DNA from: Microbacteriaceae bacterium
GTDB taxonomy: Bacteria; Actinomycetota; Actinomycetes; Actinomycetales; Microbacteriaceae
Reading direction: 5' to 3'
NCBI GenBank assembly: GCA_947453465.1
Contig: CANGGL010000013.1
Location: forward strand, 1-36,149
DNA: 36,149 bases
Position numbers and translations under genes: made by a program. Below the pieces are notes generated by a model, which was given only the letters and a program-made list of their open reading frames with translations, ran no database searches and was not told the DNA's origin. This document shows positions 8,809-18,306 of the stretch, piece by piece. Positions within the stretch are counted from its first letter, which is position 1, and every line of letters begins with the position of its first letter.

Positions 8809-9570
8809 ATGCCAAATTCAGCTGGCAAGGCCCCGACCTTCTTCAGGGTGGCAACCCGCCCGAAGTGGATTGGGGCTTTGTTGCTTTCGCTTACGGTTGC
8901 AGCGGTATTTGCGGCCCTGGGCCAGTGGCAGCTTGACCGCACCTTCACCAAAGACTCCCCGAAGACCAATATCTCCGGTACTTCGATTCCATTGGTTTCA
9001 AAGAAATTAATGCTCGACACCAAGCACGTTTACATCGTCGACAACCGGCTTCAAAATGACACCAGGGGTTTCTGGTTGGTTGCCAATGCCACCGATGAAA
9101 AACTCACCAGCACCACCCTCGCCCTCGGTTGGGTCGAGAAGTTGGAAAGCGCTGAGCACCTGAGAACCGAACTAATGAAATCGATGCAGGCCCAGGCTTT
9201 CTTGCCGGTCTCGGGTTATCCGCTGCCAGCCGAGGCGCCAGAGCGGGCCGATGCGGGGCGCCCATACCTGCTGCACACCGTCTCTCTGGCTCAACTGGTC
9301 AACCTATACGCGCCCGACCGCCAGTTGGTTTCTGCGCCGGAATACTTGGCTCTAGCTGCCAAACCGGGGCAAACGAAATTTGGTGTGGCTAGCGCCGAGC
9401 TGAAACCAATCGAGGTCACCTATCGCGAACCGGAGAAGGTCAACTGGCTTAGTGCGTTCTACTTTTTAGAGTGGACGCTGTTTGCCGGCTTCGCCATTTT
9501 CTTGTGGTGGCGCCTGGTCAAGGATGAGTTGCTGCTACTGGCCAGCGAGGCCGATTCGGGCAAGGCCTAG
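8809..9570 (+). CDS. SURF1-family cytochrome c oxidase assembly protein
   Basis: A 253-residue membrane protein with the SURF1 plan: an N-terminal membrane helix at about 24-42 ending in the conserved GQWQLDR, a large extracytoplasmic loop, and a second helix near the C-terminus (about 216-238). Partners are haem-copper oxidase subunits, whose haem a insertion SURF1 assists in other organisms. It sits 15 bases after guaB3 and 17 bases before a DUF3817 gene, with no functional tie to GMP synthesis, though this neighbourhood is common in actinobacteria (from memory). Identification by the GQWQLDR motif and topology is good. Confidence 0.85.
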   Translation: MPNSAGKAPTFFRVATRPKWIGALLLSLTVAAVFAALGQWQLDRTFTKDSPKTNISGTSIPLVSKKLMLDTKHVYIVDNRLQNDTRGFWLVANATDEKLTSTTLALGWVEKLESAEHLRTELMKSMQAQAFLPVSGYPLPAEAPERADAGRPYLLHTVSLAQLVNLYAPDRQLVSAPEYLALAAKPGQTKFGVASAELKPIEVTYREPEKVNWLSAFYFLEWTLFAGFAIFLWWRLVKDELLLLASEADSGKA

Positions 9571-9575
9571 AACGG

Positions 9576-9581
9576 TAAACT
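9576..9581 (+). promoter_or_regulatory. -10 box of the DUF3817 gene; probable leaderless transcript
   Basis: TAAACT is followed by six bases and ATG 9588. The stretch GGTAAACTAGAGACATG (9574-9590) is repeated with one base change in front of purN (18293-18309). Confidence 0.55.
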
Positions 9582-9587
9582 AGAGAC

Positions 9588-10040
9588 ATGACTACCCCAA
9601 AAAACTCTGCCGTGCCTCACGTTTCGCAGGTTGAGACCATCCGTGGAGTTTTGAAGTACTTCAAGGTCACCTCTTATGTCACCGGCATCTTCTTGCTTTT
9701 GATCATGGTTCTTTGGGGTATTCGCCTGAGCGTTCACGCCGACCTATGGTTGGCCGGCCCCGACGCCTTCTTGCAGTTGGCCTACTACTCGGTAGATTCC
9801 AGCGGAACCAAGGTGGGGCTTCCTGAAACCGGCCTAGACCTAACCTCCGCATCACTAATCGTTCACGGTTGGCTTTACGTTGCCTACCTATTCGGCGACT
9901 TCCGTCTCTGGACCCTAATGCGCTGGAGCTTCGCACGATTCTTGGTAATCGCGCTAGGTGGCGTTGTGCCACTGCTTTCGTTCTTCACTGAAAACCACTT
10001 CGCCAAGGTTGCCGAAGCCGATCTGAAAAAGGTTGTCTAA
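9588..10040 (+). CDS. DUF3817 domain-containing membrane protein
   Basis: A 150-residue integral membrane protein with three evident hydrophobic segments: residues about 25-45 ([17 protein letters not shown]), about 85-105 ([20 protein letters not shown]) and about 112-130 ([18 protein letters not shown]). The [10 protein letters not shown] segment and the overall plan match the DUF3817 family, often found beside guaA or guaB in actinobacteria. Function is unknown. The stop TAA overlaps the guaA ATG by one base, so translation of guaA is probably coupled to it. A leaderless promoter directly precedes it, so this gene may head a DUF3817-guaA unit. Confidence 0.8.
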   Translation: MTTPKNSAVPHVSQVETIRGVLKYFKVTSYVTGIFLLLIMVLWGIRLSVHADLWLAGPDAFLQLAYYSVDSSGTKVGLPETGLDLTSASLIVHGWLYVAYLFGDFRLWTLMRWSFARFLVIALGGVVPLLSFFTENHFAKVAEADLKKVV

Positions 10041-11611
10041 TGACCCAATCAACAAACGCCCGCCCGGTTCTAGTCGTTGACTTCGGCGCTCAGTATGCTC
10101 AGCTGATTGCTCGCCGCGTTCGCGAGGCATCGGTTTACTCCGAGATCGTGCACCACAACGTGACCGCAGCCGAGGTTGCCGCCAAGAACCCATTGGCGAT
10201 CATTCTTTCGGGTGGCCCTTCGTCGGTTTACGATGCCGGCTCACCTCAGCTTGACCCAGCCATCCTTGAGCTAGGCGTGCCGGTTCTCGGCATTTGCTAT
10301 GGTTTCCAGACTCTGGCAAACGCACTCGGCGGCACCGTCGAGCCAACCGGCATCCGTGAGTATGGCGCCACCGCGTTGACCGTAAAGGCCGGCGGCGAGA
10401 TTCTCGAGGGTCAGCCAGAATCGCAGATTTGCTGGATGAGCCACGGTGACCAGGTCACCAAGGCACCGGCTGGCTTCGAGGTTCTAGCCACCACCGAAAT
10501 CACTCCGGTTGCCGCTTTCGCAAACCACGAGAAGAAGATTTATGGCGTGCAGTGGCACCCTGAGGTAAAGCACTCTGAGTTTGGCCAAAACGTTTTGACC
10601 AACTTCTTGCACAATGCTGCTGGGATCCCTGCAGATTGGAACTCAGGCAACGTTATTGCTGAGCAAGTCGAAAAGATTCGCGCCCAGGTTGGCGATGCAC
10701 GTGTCATCTGTGGTCTTTCTGGTGGTGTTGACTCTGCTGTTGCTGCCGCTCTGGTGCACAAGGCCGTCGGCGACCAGCTGGTTTGCGTGTTTGTGAACCA
10801 CGGTTTGCTTCGCCAGGATGAAGCCGAGCAGGTTGAGCGTGACTACGTTGCTGCCACCGGCATTCGCCTCGTGACCGTAAACGTTGAAGACAAGTTCTTG
10901 AACGCATTGGCCGGGGTCAGCGACCCGGAGACTAAGCGCAAGATCATTGGCCGCGAGTTCATTCGTACCTTCGAAGAGGCGCAGGCTGCGCTTTACGAAG
11001 AGTCGAAGGCCGACAACCGCCCAATCAAGTTCTTGGTTCAGGGCACGCTTTACCCAGACGTAGTTGAGTCTGGCGGAGGCGCCACCGCAGGCATCAAGAG
11101 CCACCACAACGTTGGCGGCTTGCCTGACGACATTGAGTTTGAACTGGTTGAGCCGCTGCGCACCCTGTTCAAGGATGAAGTTCGCGCCATCGGTGCCGAA
11201 CTTGGTCTGCCGGCCGAGATTGTTCAACGACAGCCATTTCCTGGCCCAGGCCTCGGCATTCGCATCGTTGGAGAAATCACCAAGGACCGCCTTGACCTGC
11301 TTCGCAAAGCCGATGCAATTGTTCGTGCCGAGCTAACCGCTGCCGGCCTAGACGCTGAAATTTGGCAGTGCCCGGTTGTGCTTCTGGCCGATGTTCGTTC
11401 GGTTGGCGTGCAGGGCGATGGCCGCACCTATGGTCACCCGATTGTGTTGCGCCCGGTTTCATCTGAGGACGCCATGACCGCAGACTGGACCCGCGTGCCT
11501 TACGACGTGCTGGCCAAGATTTCGAACCGAATCACCAACGAGGTAGAGGGCGTCAACCGAGTTGTGCTCGACGTCACCTCAAAGCCGCCTGGCACGATCG
11601 AGTGGGAGTAG
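10040..11611 (+). CDS. guaA: GMP synthase (glutamine-hydrolysing)
   Basis: A 523-residue GMP synthase, which amidates XMP to GMP with glutamine and ATP in the cytosol. The class I glutamine amidotransferase domain spans about residues 9-195 with the triad Cys86 (GICYGFQ), His173 and Glu175 (QWHPEV). The ATP-pyrophosphatase P-loop SGGVDS is at 227-232, and the C-terminal dimerisation domain ends in the typical KPPGTIEWE. Length is normal. ATG 10040 overlaps the upstream stop. The stop codon TAG 11609-11611 lies inside the stem of a terminator hairpin. Confidence 0.97.
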   Translation: MTQSTNARPVLVVDFGAQYAQLIARRVREASVYSEIVHHNVTAAEVAAKNPLAIILSGGPSSVYDAGSPQLDPAILELGVPVLGICYGFQTLANALGGTVEPTGIREYGATALTVKAGGEILEGQPESQICWMSHGDQVTKAPAGFEVLATTEITPVAAFANHEKKIYGVQWHPEVKHSEFGQNVLTNFLHNAAGIPADWNSGNVIAEQVEKIRAQVGDARVICGLSGGVDSAVAAALVHKAVGDQLVCVFVNHGLLRQDEAEQVERDYVAATGIRLVTVNVEDKFLNALAGVSDPETKRKIIGREFIRTFEEAQAALYEESKADNRPIKFLVQGTLYPDVVESGGGATAGIKSHHNVGGLPDDIEFELVEPLRTLFKDEVRAIGAELGLPAEIVQRQPFPGPGLGIRIVGEITKDRLDLLRKADAIVRAELTAAGLDAEIWQCPVVLLADVRSVGVQGDGRTYGHPIVLRPVSSEDAMTADWTRVPYDVLAKISNRITNEVEGVNRVVLDVTSKPPGTIEWE

Positions 11612-11632
11612 TTCCTAACCGAACTACTTTTT
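11607..11632 (+). terminator. Rho-independent terminator overlapping the guaA stop codon
   Basis: AGTAGTTC (11607-11614) pairs perfectly with GAACTACT (11621-11628) around a 6-base loop, and a run of five T ends at 11632. The guaA stop codon is in the left arm, and the next gene starts three bases after the run. Confidence 0.7.
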
Positions 11633-11634
11633 GA

Positions 11635-12531
11635 ATGGATGTCGGAACTTTGGTTGAGGGACCTGCGAAGCGCGTTCTAGTTTTCGGGCACCGCGGAGCT
11701 TCGGGTTATCGACCTGAAAACACCCTCGAGGCCTTCGAGCTTGCTTTTGCCCAGGGCGCCGATGCCATCGAGTGTGATTTGGTGCCAACCAAGGATGGCG
11801 AACTCATCATTCGTCATGACAACTATTTGTCTACCACCACGGATGTTGCCGGTCACCCGGAGTTTGCCCACCTGAAAAGGGTTGGGCCGGTTGGCTGGCA
11901 GGAAGAACGCGAGGACTGGTTCTGCGAAGATTTCACCCTTGCCGAATTGAAAACCCTTCGAGCCACCGAGCGACTACCTGAGCTTCGCCCGGGCAGCGCA
12001 AAGTTTGACGGGCAGTTCGCGCTACCAACCGTAGATGACTTGCTCAGAGCAGACTTTGCCGTCGGGAAACATTTGATTCTCGAGGTCAAGCACGGAGGTT
12101 ACTTCGCTGCCAAGGGCATGCCGGTAGCAGCCATCCTGGCCAGAAAATTGAACGAGATTGATTGGCGAGCCAGGGGCATCAGTCTGACCATCGAGGCCTT
12201 TGAATTCAAGGTGCTCGAACAGCTTCAGCGGGTTTGTGGCCCGGTTGGTGACTATGTCTATTTGGTGGACACCTGGAGTGACCCGATGTTGAACGCCAAG
12301 GCCGCCGAGATTTTTGAGGGCATCAGTTTCAACTGTGAGCTGGTTTGGGAAACAGACCTGATTGAACTGGCTCAGGCCCGCGGTCAGAAGGTTTTCATCT
12401 GGACAGCCCGCGCCGAAGAAGCCGAGAACACCATCGAGGAGTACTACGCGAGATTCATCTTGAGCGGTGCCGACGGAATTTTTGCCGACCAGCCAGACTT
12501 GCTTGCGGCCTGTGTCCGCGACATGTCCTAG
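11635..12531 (+). CDS. Glycerophosphodiester phosphodiesterase family protein
   Basis: A 298-residue GDPD-family TIM-barrel protein that would hydrolyse glycerophosphodiesters to glycerol 3-phosphate and an alcohol. Landmarks are FGHRGASGYRPENT (His19, Arg20, Glu28), ECDLVPTKDG (Glu46, Asp48) and IIRHDN (His61), which supply the metal site and the catalytic histidine pair, plus EVKHG and VFIWTAR further on. There is no signal peptide, so it is cytoplasmic. ATG 11635 has no clear ribosome binding site and lies next to the guaA terminator, so expression depends on an unseen promoter or on readthrough. A TTG a few codons in is an alternative start. Confidence 0.85.
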   Translation: MDVGTLVEGPAKRVLVFGHRGASGYRPENTLEAFELAFAQGADAIECDLVPTKDGELIIRHDNYLSTTTDVAGHPEFAHLKRVGPVGWQEEREDWFCEDFTLAELKTLRATERLPELRPGSAKFDGQFALPTVDDLLRADFAVGKHLILEVKHGGYFAAKGMPVAAILARKLNEIDWRARGISLTIEAFEFKVLEQLQRVCGPVGDYVYLVDTWSDPMLNAKAAEIFEGISFNCELVWETDLIELAQARGQKVFIWTARAEEAENTIEEYYARFILSGADGIFADQPDLLAACVRDMS

Positions 12532-12539
12532 GCCTAACC

Positions 12540-12549
12540 TAGGATTACT
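12540..12549 (+). promoter_or_regulatory. Possible -10 box before pcrA
   Basis: TAGGAT (12540-12545) lies ten bases before ATG 12556, and a poorer ATTACT (12544-12549) lies six bases before it. No ribosome binding site is visible, so a very short or absent leader is likely. Confidence 0.3.
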
Positions 12550-12555
12550 CAAGTT

Positions 12556-14859
12556 ATGTCAGAACTAGACCTTTTTGCCCAGCTGCCCGCCGACTCACTT
12601 CTAGAGGGGCTGAACCCGCAGCAGCGCGCCGCCGTTGAGTATCGCGGCAAGGCCCTGCTCATCGTTGCAGGTGCCGGTTCTGGCAAAACCAGGGTACTGA
12701 CCCACCGCATCGCCCACCTCTTGGCCAAAAAAGAAGCCTGGCCATCACAGATTCTGGCTATCACCTTCACCAATAAGGCCGCCGCCGAAATGCGTGAGCG
12801 CGTGCGTCACCTGCTTGGTGAGAGTGCCGATGGAATGTGGATCAAGACCTTCCACTCGGCCTGTGTGGCCATTCTTCGCCGCGAGAGCGAGCGCCTCGGG
12901 CACAACTCAAACTTCACCATCTATGACTCGGGCGACAGCCGCGCCATTCTGAAGCGTCTGATCAAAGACCTCGGTGCCGACATTCACAAGCTGACTCCGG
13001 CCGGGGTTGGCGCCGCGATTTCGAATGCCAAGAATGAGCTCGCCGATGCCGAGTCTTATGCTCGCAATGTTGACCAGGCCGACCCGGTGGCTCGCATGAT
13101 TGCCGAGCTTTTCTCTCGCTACCAGGCCGAGCTGCGCCGCAACAACGCCTTCGACTTCGATGACCTGATCGGTGAAACCGTTCACCTTTTCCGCGCCTTC
13201 CCAGATGTTCTGGCGCAGTATCAGCACAAGTTCAAGCACATTCTGGTCGATGAGTACCAAGACACCAACCACGCTCAGTACGCGCTGGTTCGCGAGTTGG
13301 CTCAGACCGCATCGCTCACCGTGGTTGGTGACTCAGACCAGTCGATTTATGCATTCCGTGGTGCCGACATCCGCAACATCAGTGAGTTCGAGAAGGACTT
13401 CATCGGGGCCAAGACCATCCTGCTCGAACAGAACTATCGTTCCTCGCAAAACATCCTGTCGGCGGCTAACGCGGTCATCTCAAACAACTTTGATCGACCA
13501 AACAAAAACCTCTGGACAGACTCTGGCAACGGTGACGCCATCGTCGGTTTCACCGGTTATTCGGCGCACGATGAGGCGCAGTTTATTGCCGACGAAATCA
13601 ACAAGCTGCACCACGATGGCACCAACTACCGCGACATCGCGGTCATGTATCGCACCAACTCACAGACCCGTGCCTTGGAAGAAATTTTCATTAGAGCGGG
13701 TCTGCCTTACCGCGTTGTCGGTGGCACCAAGTTCTACGAGCGCGCCGAAATCAAGGATGCCTTTGGCTATCTGGTTGCCGTGAATAATGAGCTCGACGAC
13801 CTTGCTACCCGCCGCATTCTGAACGTTCCGAAGCGCGGCATCGGCGATGCCTCTGAAACCCAATTGGCCAACTATGCCGAGCGCAACCAGCTTTCGATGC
13901 GCCAGGTTCTGGCTCACGTTGGCGACCTAGGTTTTGGCCCGAAGATTACAGGAGCAATTCAGCAGCTCAGTGACCTGCTGATTGAACTGGTAGCGATGGC
14001 TAGGGCCGAGCCGGTTGACGTTGTTCTTCGAGCAGTGCTCGAGCGCACCGGTTTGATCGAGAGCCTTCGGGCCAGCCGCGACCCGCAGGATGAAGCCCGC
14101 GTTGAGAACCTCGAGGAACTTGTTTCGGTGGCTCGAGAATTCCAGCGCAACAACCCTGAGGGCCGACTGCCCGACTTCTTGAACGAAGTTGCCCTGGTTG
14201 CCGCCGCCGATGAAATCGATGACGAATCTGGAACCGTCTCGCTGATGACCCTGCACACCGCAAAGGGTCTTGAGTATGACGCGGTCTTCTTGACTGGCCT
14301 GGAAGAGTCACTTTTGCCTCACCGAATGTCTTTCATCACCCCTGGCGGGCTCAATGAAGAACGCCGTTTGTTCTACGTGGGCATCACCCGCGCCCGAAAG
14401 AAGTTGCACCTGAGCCTGGCCATGACCCGCACCACCTATGGTGAGTCAGACGCTTCGACCCCGAGCCGTTTCTTGAGCGAGATTCCGACCGACTTGATCG
14501 ATTGGCGTGAGTCTGGTGCCACGCGTGCGATGGCCACCTCGAGATACCGCAGTTCAATCGCCGACACCCAGGGTTATGGCCGCGCCTCATCCGACCATGA
14601 AACCGGCAGCTCGAGCTATGGCGGCACGCCATCGGCCAAGCCAAAGACCGAGTGGAAGGGCGCCATTTCATCGGTGCGCAACAACGAGGGGCTTCAGCTT
14701 GCAGTTGGTCAGATGGTTTCACACTCTGACTTTGGCAAGGGCAAGGTCATCGCGGTAGCCGGTGAAGGCAACCGTCAGACTGCCGAGATTCACTTTGGCA
14801 GCATCGGCGTCAAGAAGTTGCTGGTCAAAGTTGCTCCGGTCACAGTGATCGAAGAATAG
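12556..14859 (+). CDS. pcrA: ATP-dependent DNA helicase PcrA/UvrD
   Basis: A 767-residue superfamily 1A helicase acting in nucleotide excision repair and removal of stalled complexes. Motifs include the Q-motif LNPQQRAAVEY, Walker A AGAGSGKT (38-45), TFTNKAAAEM, motif II DEYQDTN (from 232), GDSDQSIYAFRGA, QNYRSSQNIL, and VSLMTLHTAKGLEYDAVFL with the downstream ERRLFYVGITRA. After a low-complexity linker at about 660-710 the C-terminus (VGQMVSHSDFGKGKVIAVAG...) is the PcrA-type Tudor-like domain that contacts RNA polymerase in relatives. All helicase motifs are intact. Placement before sucCD matches mycobacterial uvrD1. Confidence 0.95.
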   Translation: MSELDLFAQLPADSLLEGLNPQQRAAVEYRGKALLIVAGAGSGKTRVLTHRIAHLLAKKEAWPSQILAITFTNKAAAEMRERVRHLLGESADGMWIKTFHSACVAILRRESERLGHNSNFTIYDSGDSRAILKRLIKDLGADIHKLTPAGVGAAISNAKNELADAESYARNVDQADPVARMIAELFSRYQAELRRNNAFDFDDLIGETVHLFRAFPDVLAQYQHKFKHILVDEYQDTNHAQYALVRELAQTASLTVVGDSDQSIYAFRGADIRNISEFEKDFIGAKTILLEQNYRSSQNILSAANAVISNNFDRPNKNLWTDSGNGDAIVGFTGYSAHDEAQFIADEINKLHHDGTNYRDIAVMYRTNSQTRALEEIFIRAGLPYRVVGGTKFYERAEIKDAFGYLVAVNNELDDLATRRILNVPKRGIGDASETQLANYAERNQLSMRQVLAHVGDLGFGPKITGAIQQLSDLLIELVAMARAEPVDVVLRAVLERTGLIESLRASRDPQDEARVENLEELVSVAREFQRNNPEGRLPDFLNEVALVAAADEIDDESGTVSLMTLHTAKGLEYDAVFLTGLEESLLPHRMSFITPGGLNEERRLFYVGITRARKKLHLSLAMTRTTYGESDASTPSRFLSEIPTDLIDWRESGATRAMATSRYRSSIADTQGYGRASSDHETGSSSYGGTPSAKPKTEWKGAISSVRNNEGLQLAVGQMVSHSDFGKGKVIAVAGEGNRQTAEIHFGSIGVKKLLVKVAPVTVIEE

Positions 14860-14874
14860 GCAAAAAACCGGCTC

Positions 14875-14907
14875 AAAAGCCCGCTAACTGAGCAAATAAG
14901 CGCTTTT
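14875..14907 (+). terminator. Weak hairpin after pcrA
   Basis: AAAAGC (14875-14880) pairs with GCTTTT (14902-14907), with a small inner stem GCT/AGC at 14883-14885 and 14891-14893. The T-run is part of the stem. A weak terminator is plausible but not compelling. Confidence 0.35.
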
Positions 14908-14915
14908 ACTAGGCG

Positions 14916-14921
14916 TAGACT
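14916..14921 (+). promoter_or_regulatory. Possible -10 box of sucCD
   Basis: TAGACT lies 38 bases before the sucC GTG start in a 99-base gap. No good -35 element is visible at the expected distance, so this is tentative. Confidence 0.3.
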
Positions 14922-14958
14922 TAACCGGTTGCCCATTCCAATCTGAACGGAAATCACA

Positions 14959-16116
14959 GTGGATTTATTTGAATACCAAGCGCGCGACATGTTCGAAGCG
15001 CATGGAGTTCCAGTACTACAGGGACTAATCGCAGACACCCCAGCCGAAGTTGAAGCTGCAGCCGCCAAGATTGGTGGAGTTGTAGTCGTTAAGGCTCAGG
15101 TCAAGGCCGGCGGCCGCGGCAAGGCCGGCGGTGTGAAGGTGGCGAAGACCCCAGCCGAAGCAAAGGAGCTTTCGGAGAAGATCTTCGGTCTAAACATCAA
15201 GGACCACATCGTCAAGCGCGTGATGGTTGCACAGGGTGCATCAATCGCCAAGGAGTTCTACTTCTCGGTTCTGCTTGACCGCTCAAACCGTACCTTCCTC
15301 TCGCTCTGCAGCGTTGAGGGTGGCATGGAGATCGAGCAGCTTGCCGAAGAGCGTCCAGAGGCTTTGGCCAAGGTTGCCGTTTCAGCAACCAAGGGCATCG
15401 ACCTAGCCGAGGCATTGAGCATTGCTAAGCAGGGAGGTTTCGACGACGAGACCGCTGCAAAGGTTGCTCCAGTTTTCGTGAAGCTATACGACGTCTTCGT
15501 AAAGGAAGACGCGACCCTGGTTGAGGTTAACCCTCTAGTTCTAACCACCGACGGCGAAGTAATCGCACTCGATGGCAAGGTTTCGCTTGACGACAACGCA
15601 GAGTTCCGTCACGAGCGCGAGACCATGGAGCGTGACCAGCTTGACCCACTAGAGGCCAAGGCGAAGGCAATGGATCTTAACTACGTGAAGCTAGACGGCG
15701 AGGTCGGAATCATCGGTAACGGTGCCGGTCTAGTTATGTCGACCCTTGACGTGGTTGCCTACGCTGGCGAGAAGCACGGCGGCGTCAAGCCAGCCAACTT
15801 CCTCGACATCGGTGGAGGCGCTTCGGCTGAGGTCATGGCTGCCGGTCTTGACGTTATTTTGAATGACCCACAGGTCAAGAGCGTTTTCGTAAACGTCTTC
15901 GGTGGAATCACCGCCTGTGACGCAGTTGCCAACGGCATCGTTGGAGCGTTGAAGACCCTTGGTGATTCAGCAACCAAGCCTTTGGTTGTTCGCCTAGATG
16001 GCAACAACGTTCTCGAAGGCCGTTACATCCTTGAGCAGGCTGCTCACCCGCTAGTCACCGTTGTCGACACCATGGATGAAGCTGCTGACAAGGCAGCCGA
16101 GCTAGCTAACCGCTAA
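14959..16116 (+). CDS. sucC: Succinyl-CoA synthetase (ADP-forming) beta subunit
   Basis: A 385-residue ATP-grasp subunit of succinate-CoA ligase, the TCA-cycle enzyme that makes ATP from succinyl-CoA. It begins [19 protein letters not shown], the standard N-terminus, read from a GTG codon at 14959. [16 protein letters not shown] is the nucleotide-binding stretch, and [16 protein letters not shown] the C-terminal subunit-interface segment. Length is normal. sucD follows after 18 bases. Leu codons are largely CTA/CTT, as in the highly expressed livK. Confidence 0.96.
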   Translation: MDLFEYQARDMFEAHGVPVLQGLIADTPAEVEAAAAKIGGVVVVKAQVKAGGRGKAGGVKVAKTPAEAKELSEKIFGLNIKDHIVKRVMVAQGASIAKEFYFSVLLDRSNRTFLSLCSVEGGMEIEQLAEERPEALAKVAVSATKGIDLAEALSIAKQGGFDDETAAKVAPVFVKLYDVFVKEDATLVEVNPLVLTTDGEVIALDGKVSLDDNAEFRHERETMERDQLDPLEAKAKAMDLNYVKLDGEVGIIGNGAGLVMSTLDVVAYAGEKHGGVKPANFLDIGGGASAEVMAAGLDVILNDPQVKSVFVNVFGGITACDAVANGIVGALKTLGDSATKPLVVRLDGNNVLEGRYILEQAAHPLVTVVDTMDEAADKAAELANR

Positions 16117-16134
16117 GCCGAGAAGGAATAAGAA

Positions 16135-17022
16135 ATGGCTATTTTTCTAGACGAGAACTCTCGCATCATCGTTCAGGGCATGACCGGCGCTGAGGGTATG
16201 AAGCACACCCGTCGCATGCTACTTGGCGGTTCAAACATCGTTGGTGGAGTAAACCCACGCAAGGCTGGCGAAGTGGTTGACGTTGAGGGCAAGCAGTTGC
16301 CTGTCTTCGGCACCGTTGCCGAGGCGATGGCTGCTACCGGCGCCAACGTATCAGTAATCTTCGTGCCACCGGCCTTCGCAAAGGCTGCCATGATCGAGGC
16401 TATCGACGCCGAGATTCCATTGGCTGTGGCAATCACCGAGGGCATCCCGGTTCACGACTCTGCAGTCGCTTGGGCCTACAACGTTGAGAAGGGTCTAAAG
16501 ACTCGCCTCATCGGCCCTAACTGCCCGGGCATCATCAGCCCAGGAAAGTCGAACGCAGGCATCACCCCTTCAGACATCTGTGGAATCGGCCCAATCGGCT
16601 TGGTTTCAAAGTCAGGAACCCTGACCTACCAGATGATGTTTGAGCTTCGCGACATCGGTATGTCAACCGCAATCGGTATCGGTGGCGACCCTGTCATCGG
16701 CACCACTCACATCGATGCACTTGCGGCATTCGAGGCAGACCCTGAGACCAAGGCAATCGTTCTAATCGGTGAGATCGGTGGTGACTCTGAAGAGAAGGCT
16801 GCCGCCTACATCAAGGCGCACGTAACCAAGCCGGTTGTTGCTTATGTAGCTGGTTTCACCGCTCCAGAGGGCAAGACCATGGGTCACGCGGGTGCAATCG
16901 TTTCTGGTTCAGCGGGCACCGCCCAGGCCAAGAAGGAAGCATTTGAAGCCGCTGGTGTGAAGGTTGGTAAGACTCCTAGCGAGACTGCCGCCTTGATGCG
17001 CGAAGTTTACAAAAACCTCTAA
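16135..17022 (+). CDS. sucD: Succinyl-CoA synthetase alpha subunit
   Basis: A 295-residue alpha subunit that binds CoA and carries the phosphohistidine intermediate. Visible are the Rossmann CoA-binding segment near the N-terminus ([18 protein letters not shown]), [11 protein letters not shown], and the active-site GHAGAIVSG with His251. AAGG-type ribosome binding bases (GAAGGAA) precede ATG 16135. The operon partner is sucC. Its stop lies inside the hairpin at 17011-17045. Confidence 0.96.
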   Translation: MAIFLDENSRIIVQGMTGAEGMKHTRRMLLGGSNIVGGVNPRKAGEVVDVEGKQLPVFGTVAEAMAATGANVSVIFVPPAFAKAAMIEAIDAEIPLAVAITEGIPVHDSAVAWAYNVEKGLKTRLIGPNCPGIISPGKSNAGITPSDICGIGPIGLVSKSGTLTYQMMFELRDIGMSTAIGIGGDPVIGTTHIDALAAFEADPETKAIVLIGEIGGDSEEKAAAYIKAHVTKPVVAYVAGFTAPEGKTMGHAGAIVSGSAGTAQAKKEAFEAAGVKVGKTPSETAALMREVYKNL

Positions 17023-17045
17023 ACAGGGTTTCGTAACAGGTTTTT
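17011..17045 (+). terminator. Possible weak terminator after sucD
   Basis: AAAAACCT (17011-17018) pairs with AGGTTTTT (17038-17045), with a 19-base loop that can fold further. The T-run is the right arm. It overlaps the sucD stop codon and the possible start of the DUF6350 gene, so it may lower rather than stop transcription. Confidence 0.4.
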
Positions 17046-18297
17046 GGGGGACAACCTCGTTTTGAATCGCCGTCAAACATTTCTAATGTCAGCCTTCGAG
17101 GCTGTCATGGTTGCCGCCATCGGAGTGGGCATTTTGCTCGCTCCGATGACGGTGATCTGGCTGGTCGAAAACGACCCAACCATTGATTGGTTCGTAGCTT
17201 TCCGCACTTCCGCCGACATTTGGATGTTGGCGCAGGGCGCACACCTGATGGTTGCCGCCGGCGCGCTGGGTAGCGCACAAATTCCGGCCTTTACGGTCAC
17301 CATCCTCCCGCTTGGCTTATCGGCTCTTTTGGCATATCTGAGTTTTAGACTCGGCCGTCGAATGTCTTCGGCTCCAGAACTTTGGCCAGGTTGGCTCGGG
17401 GCTGTGGCCACCTATGGTTGCATCTCGCTCGGCTTAAGCACCGCGGCCTATGACCCAGCTGCCTATCCGGTCACTTGGCAGGGCACGTTTTTGCCACCGC
17501 TCTTCTTCTTCCTCTTCCTGGCCATCGGCTCATTGACCGGCCCACTGCAGCGCGATGTTGAGTCTCGTGAGCGTGCCTGGGTTGTGGTGTGGCTCGAGAA
17601 CCGATGGAACAACCTCGGTTGGGCAATTCGTGCGGTTGCACTGCCGGCCTTACGCGGTGGCACTGCAGTGGTGGCCATGTTAGTTGCGCTATCGGCGGTT
17701 TCTTTCTCAGTACTTTTGGCAGCCAACTGGATTACGGTGACTCGGCTTTACGAGGCGCTCCACGTTAGTTTTCTTGGCGGCACGACATTAACCATCGGTG
17801 AGTTGGCGCTGCTGCCGAATCTGATTATTTACGGAGCCGCTTGGTTCACCGGCCTTGGTTTCTCGATCGGCACCGGCAGCTCAATTAGCCCTCTCGGTTC
17901 CGCCGTTGGCCCAATGCCAGGGATCCCCTTCCTGGGCGCAATCCCGGCGGGACAGGTTGGCCTCGGCTTTGCCGCCATCGCCGTGCCGCTGATCGCCGCC
18001 TTCATCGCCACCATCGCCATCAAAAAGCACGCCGATGAAATTCGGTTTGAGTTTGCTTCGGCCTGGTCGGCAGCCATCAGCTTAGGGTTGGCCGTTGGTT
18101 TCGTTGCCGCCATCGAAATGGGTGGGCTCGCGGCATTGGCCTCTGGTGCGGTTGGCCCCGGCCGTCTTGAAACGGTGGGTGTGAATCCCTTCATGCTTGC
18201 TGCCGTGGTCTTCGTTGAAACCTCGGTGATCGCGATTCTGGCCGCATTCTTCAGCGCCCGCCCGGATGCCGCTGATCACCCATTGCTTCGCGGGTAA
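17044..18297 (+). CDS. DUF6350 (PerM-like) membrane protein
   Basis: A polytopic membrane protein of up to 417 residues with about nine to ten hydrophobic segments and no recognised catalytic motif. The position between sucD and purN is that of mycobacterial perM (Rv0955), a cell-division-linked membrane protein, and the family is DUF6350; the assignment leans on synteny and topology. The start is uncertain: TTG 17044 would lie in the sucD hairpin, TTG 17062 has a GGGGG run 11 bases upstream and is my preference, and ATG 17086 is also in frame. The 3' end is followed after nine bases by purN, whose -10 box overlaps this gene's end. Confidence 0.75.
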   Translation: MGDNLVLNRRQTFLMSAFEAVMVAAIGVGILLAPMTVIWLVENDPTIDWFVAFRTSADIWMLAQGAHLMVAAGALGSAQIPAFTVTILPLGLSALLAYLSFRLGRRMSSAPELWPGWLGAVATYGCISLGLSTAAYDPAAYPVTWQGTFLPPLFFFLFLAIGSLTGPLQRDVESRERAWVVVWLENRWNNLGWAIRAVALPALRGGTAVVAMLVALSAVSFSVLLAANWITVTRLYEALHVSFLGGTTLTIGELALLPNLIIYGAAWFTGLGFSIGTGSSISPLGSAVGPMPGIPFLGAIPAGQVGLGFAAIAVPLIAAFIATIAIKKHADEIRFEFASAWSAAISLGLAVGFVAAIEMGGLAALASGAVGPGRLETVGVNPFMLAAVVFVETSVIAILAAFFSARPDAADHPLLRG

Positions 18298-18300
18298 ACT
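18295..18300 (+). promoter_or_regulatory. -10 box of purN; probable leaderless transcript
   Basis: TAAACT, overlapping the stop codon of the upstream gene (TAA 18295-18297), is followed by six bases and ATG 18307. GGTAAACTAGAGGCATG (18293-18309) matches the DUF3817 start region in 16 of 17 positions. Confidence 0.55.
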
Positions 18301-18306
18301 AGAGGC

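Noticed and set aside
10643-11227. 194-residue minus-strand open frame opposite guaA
   Set aside because: Lies wholly inside a well-supported gene and resembles no family.
12022-12552. 176-residue minus-strand open frame opposite the GDPD gene
   Set aside because: Antisense shadow of a conserved barrel; no supporting motif.
13172-13783. 203-residue + strand frame within pcrA
   Set aside because: Ser/Thr/Arg-rich frame-shift shadow of the helicase.
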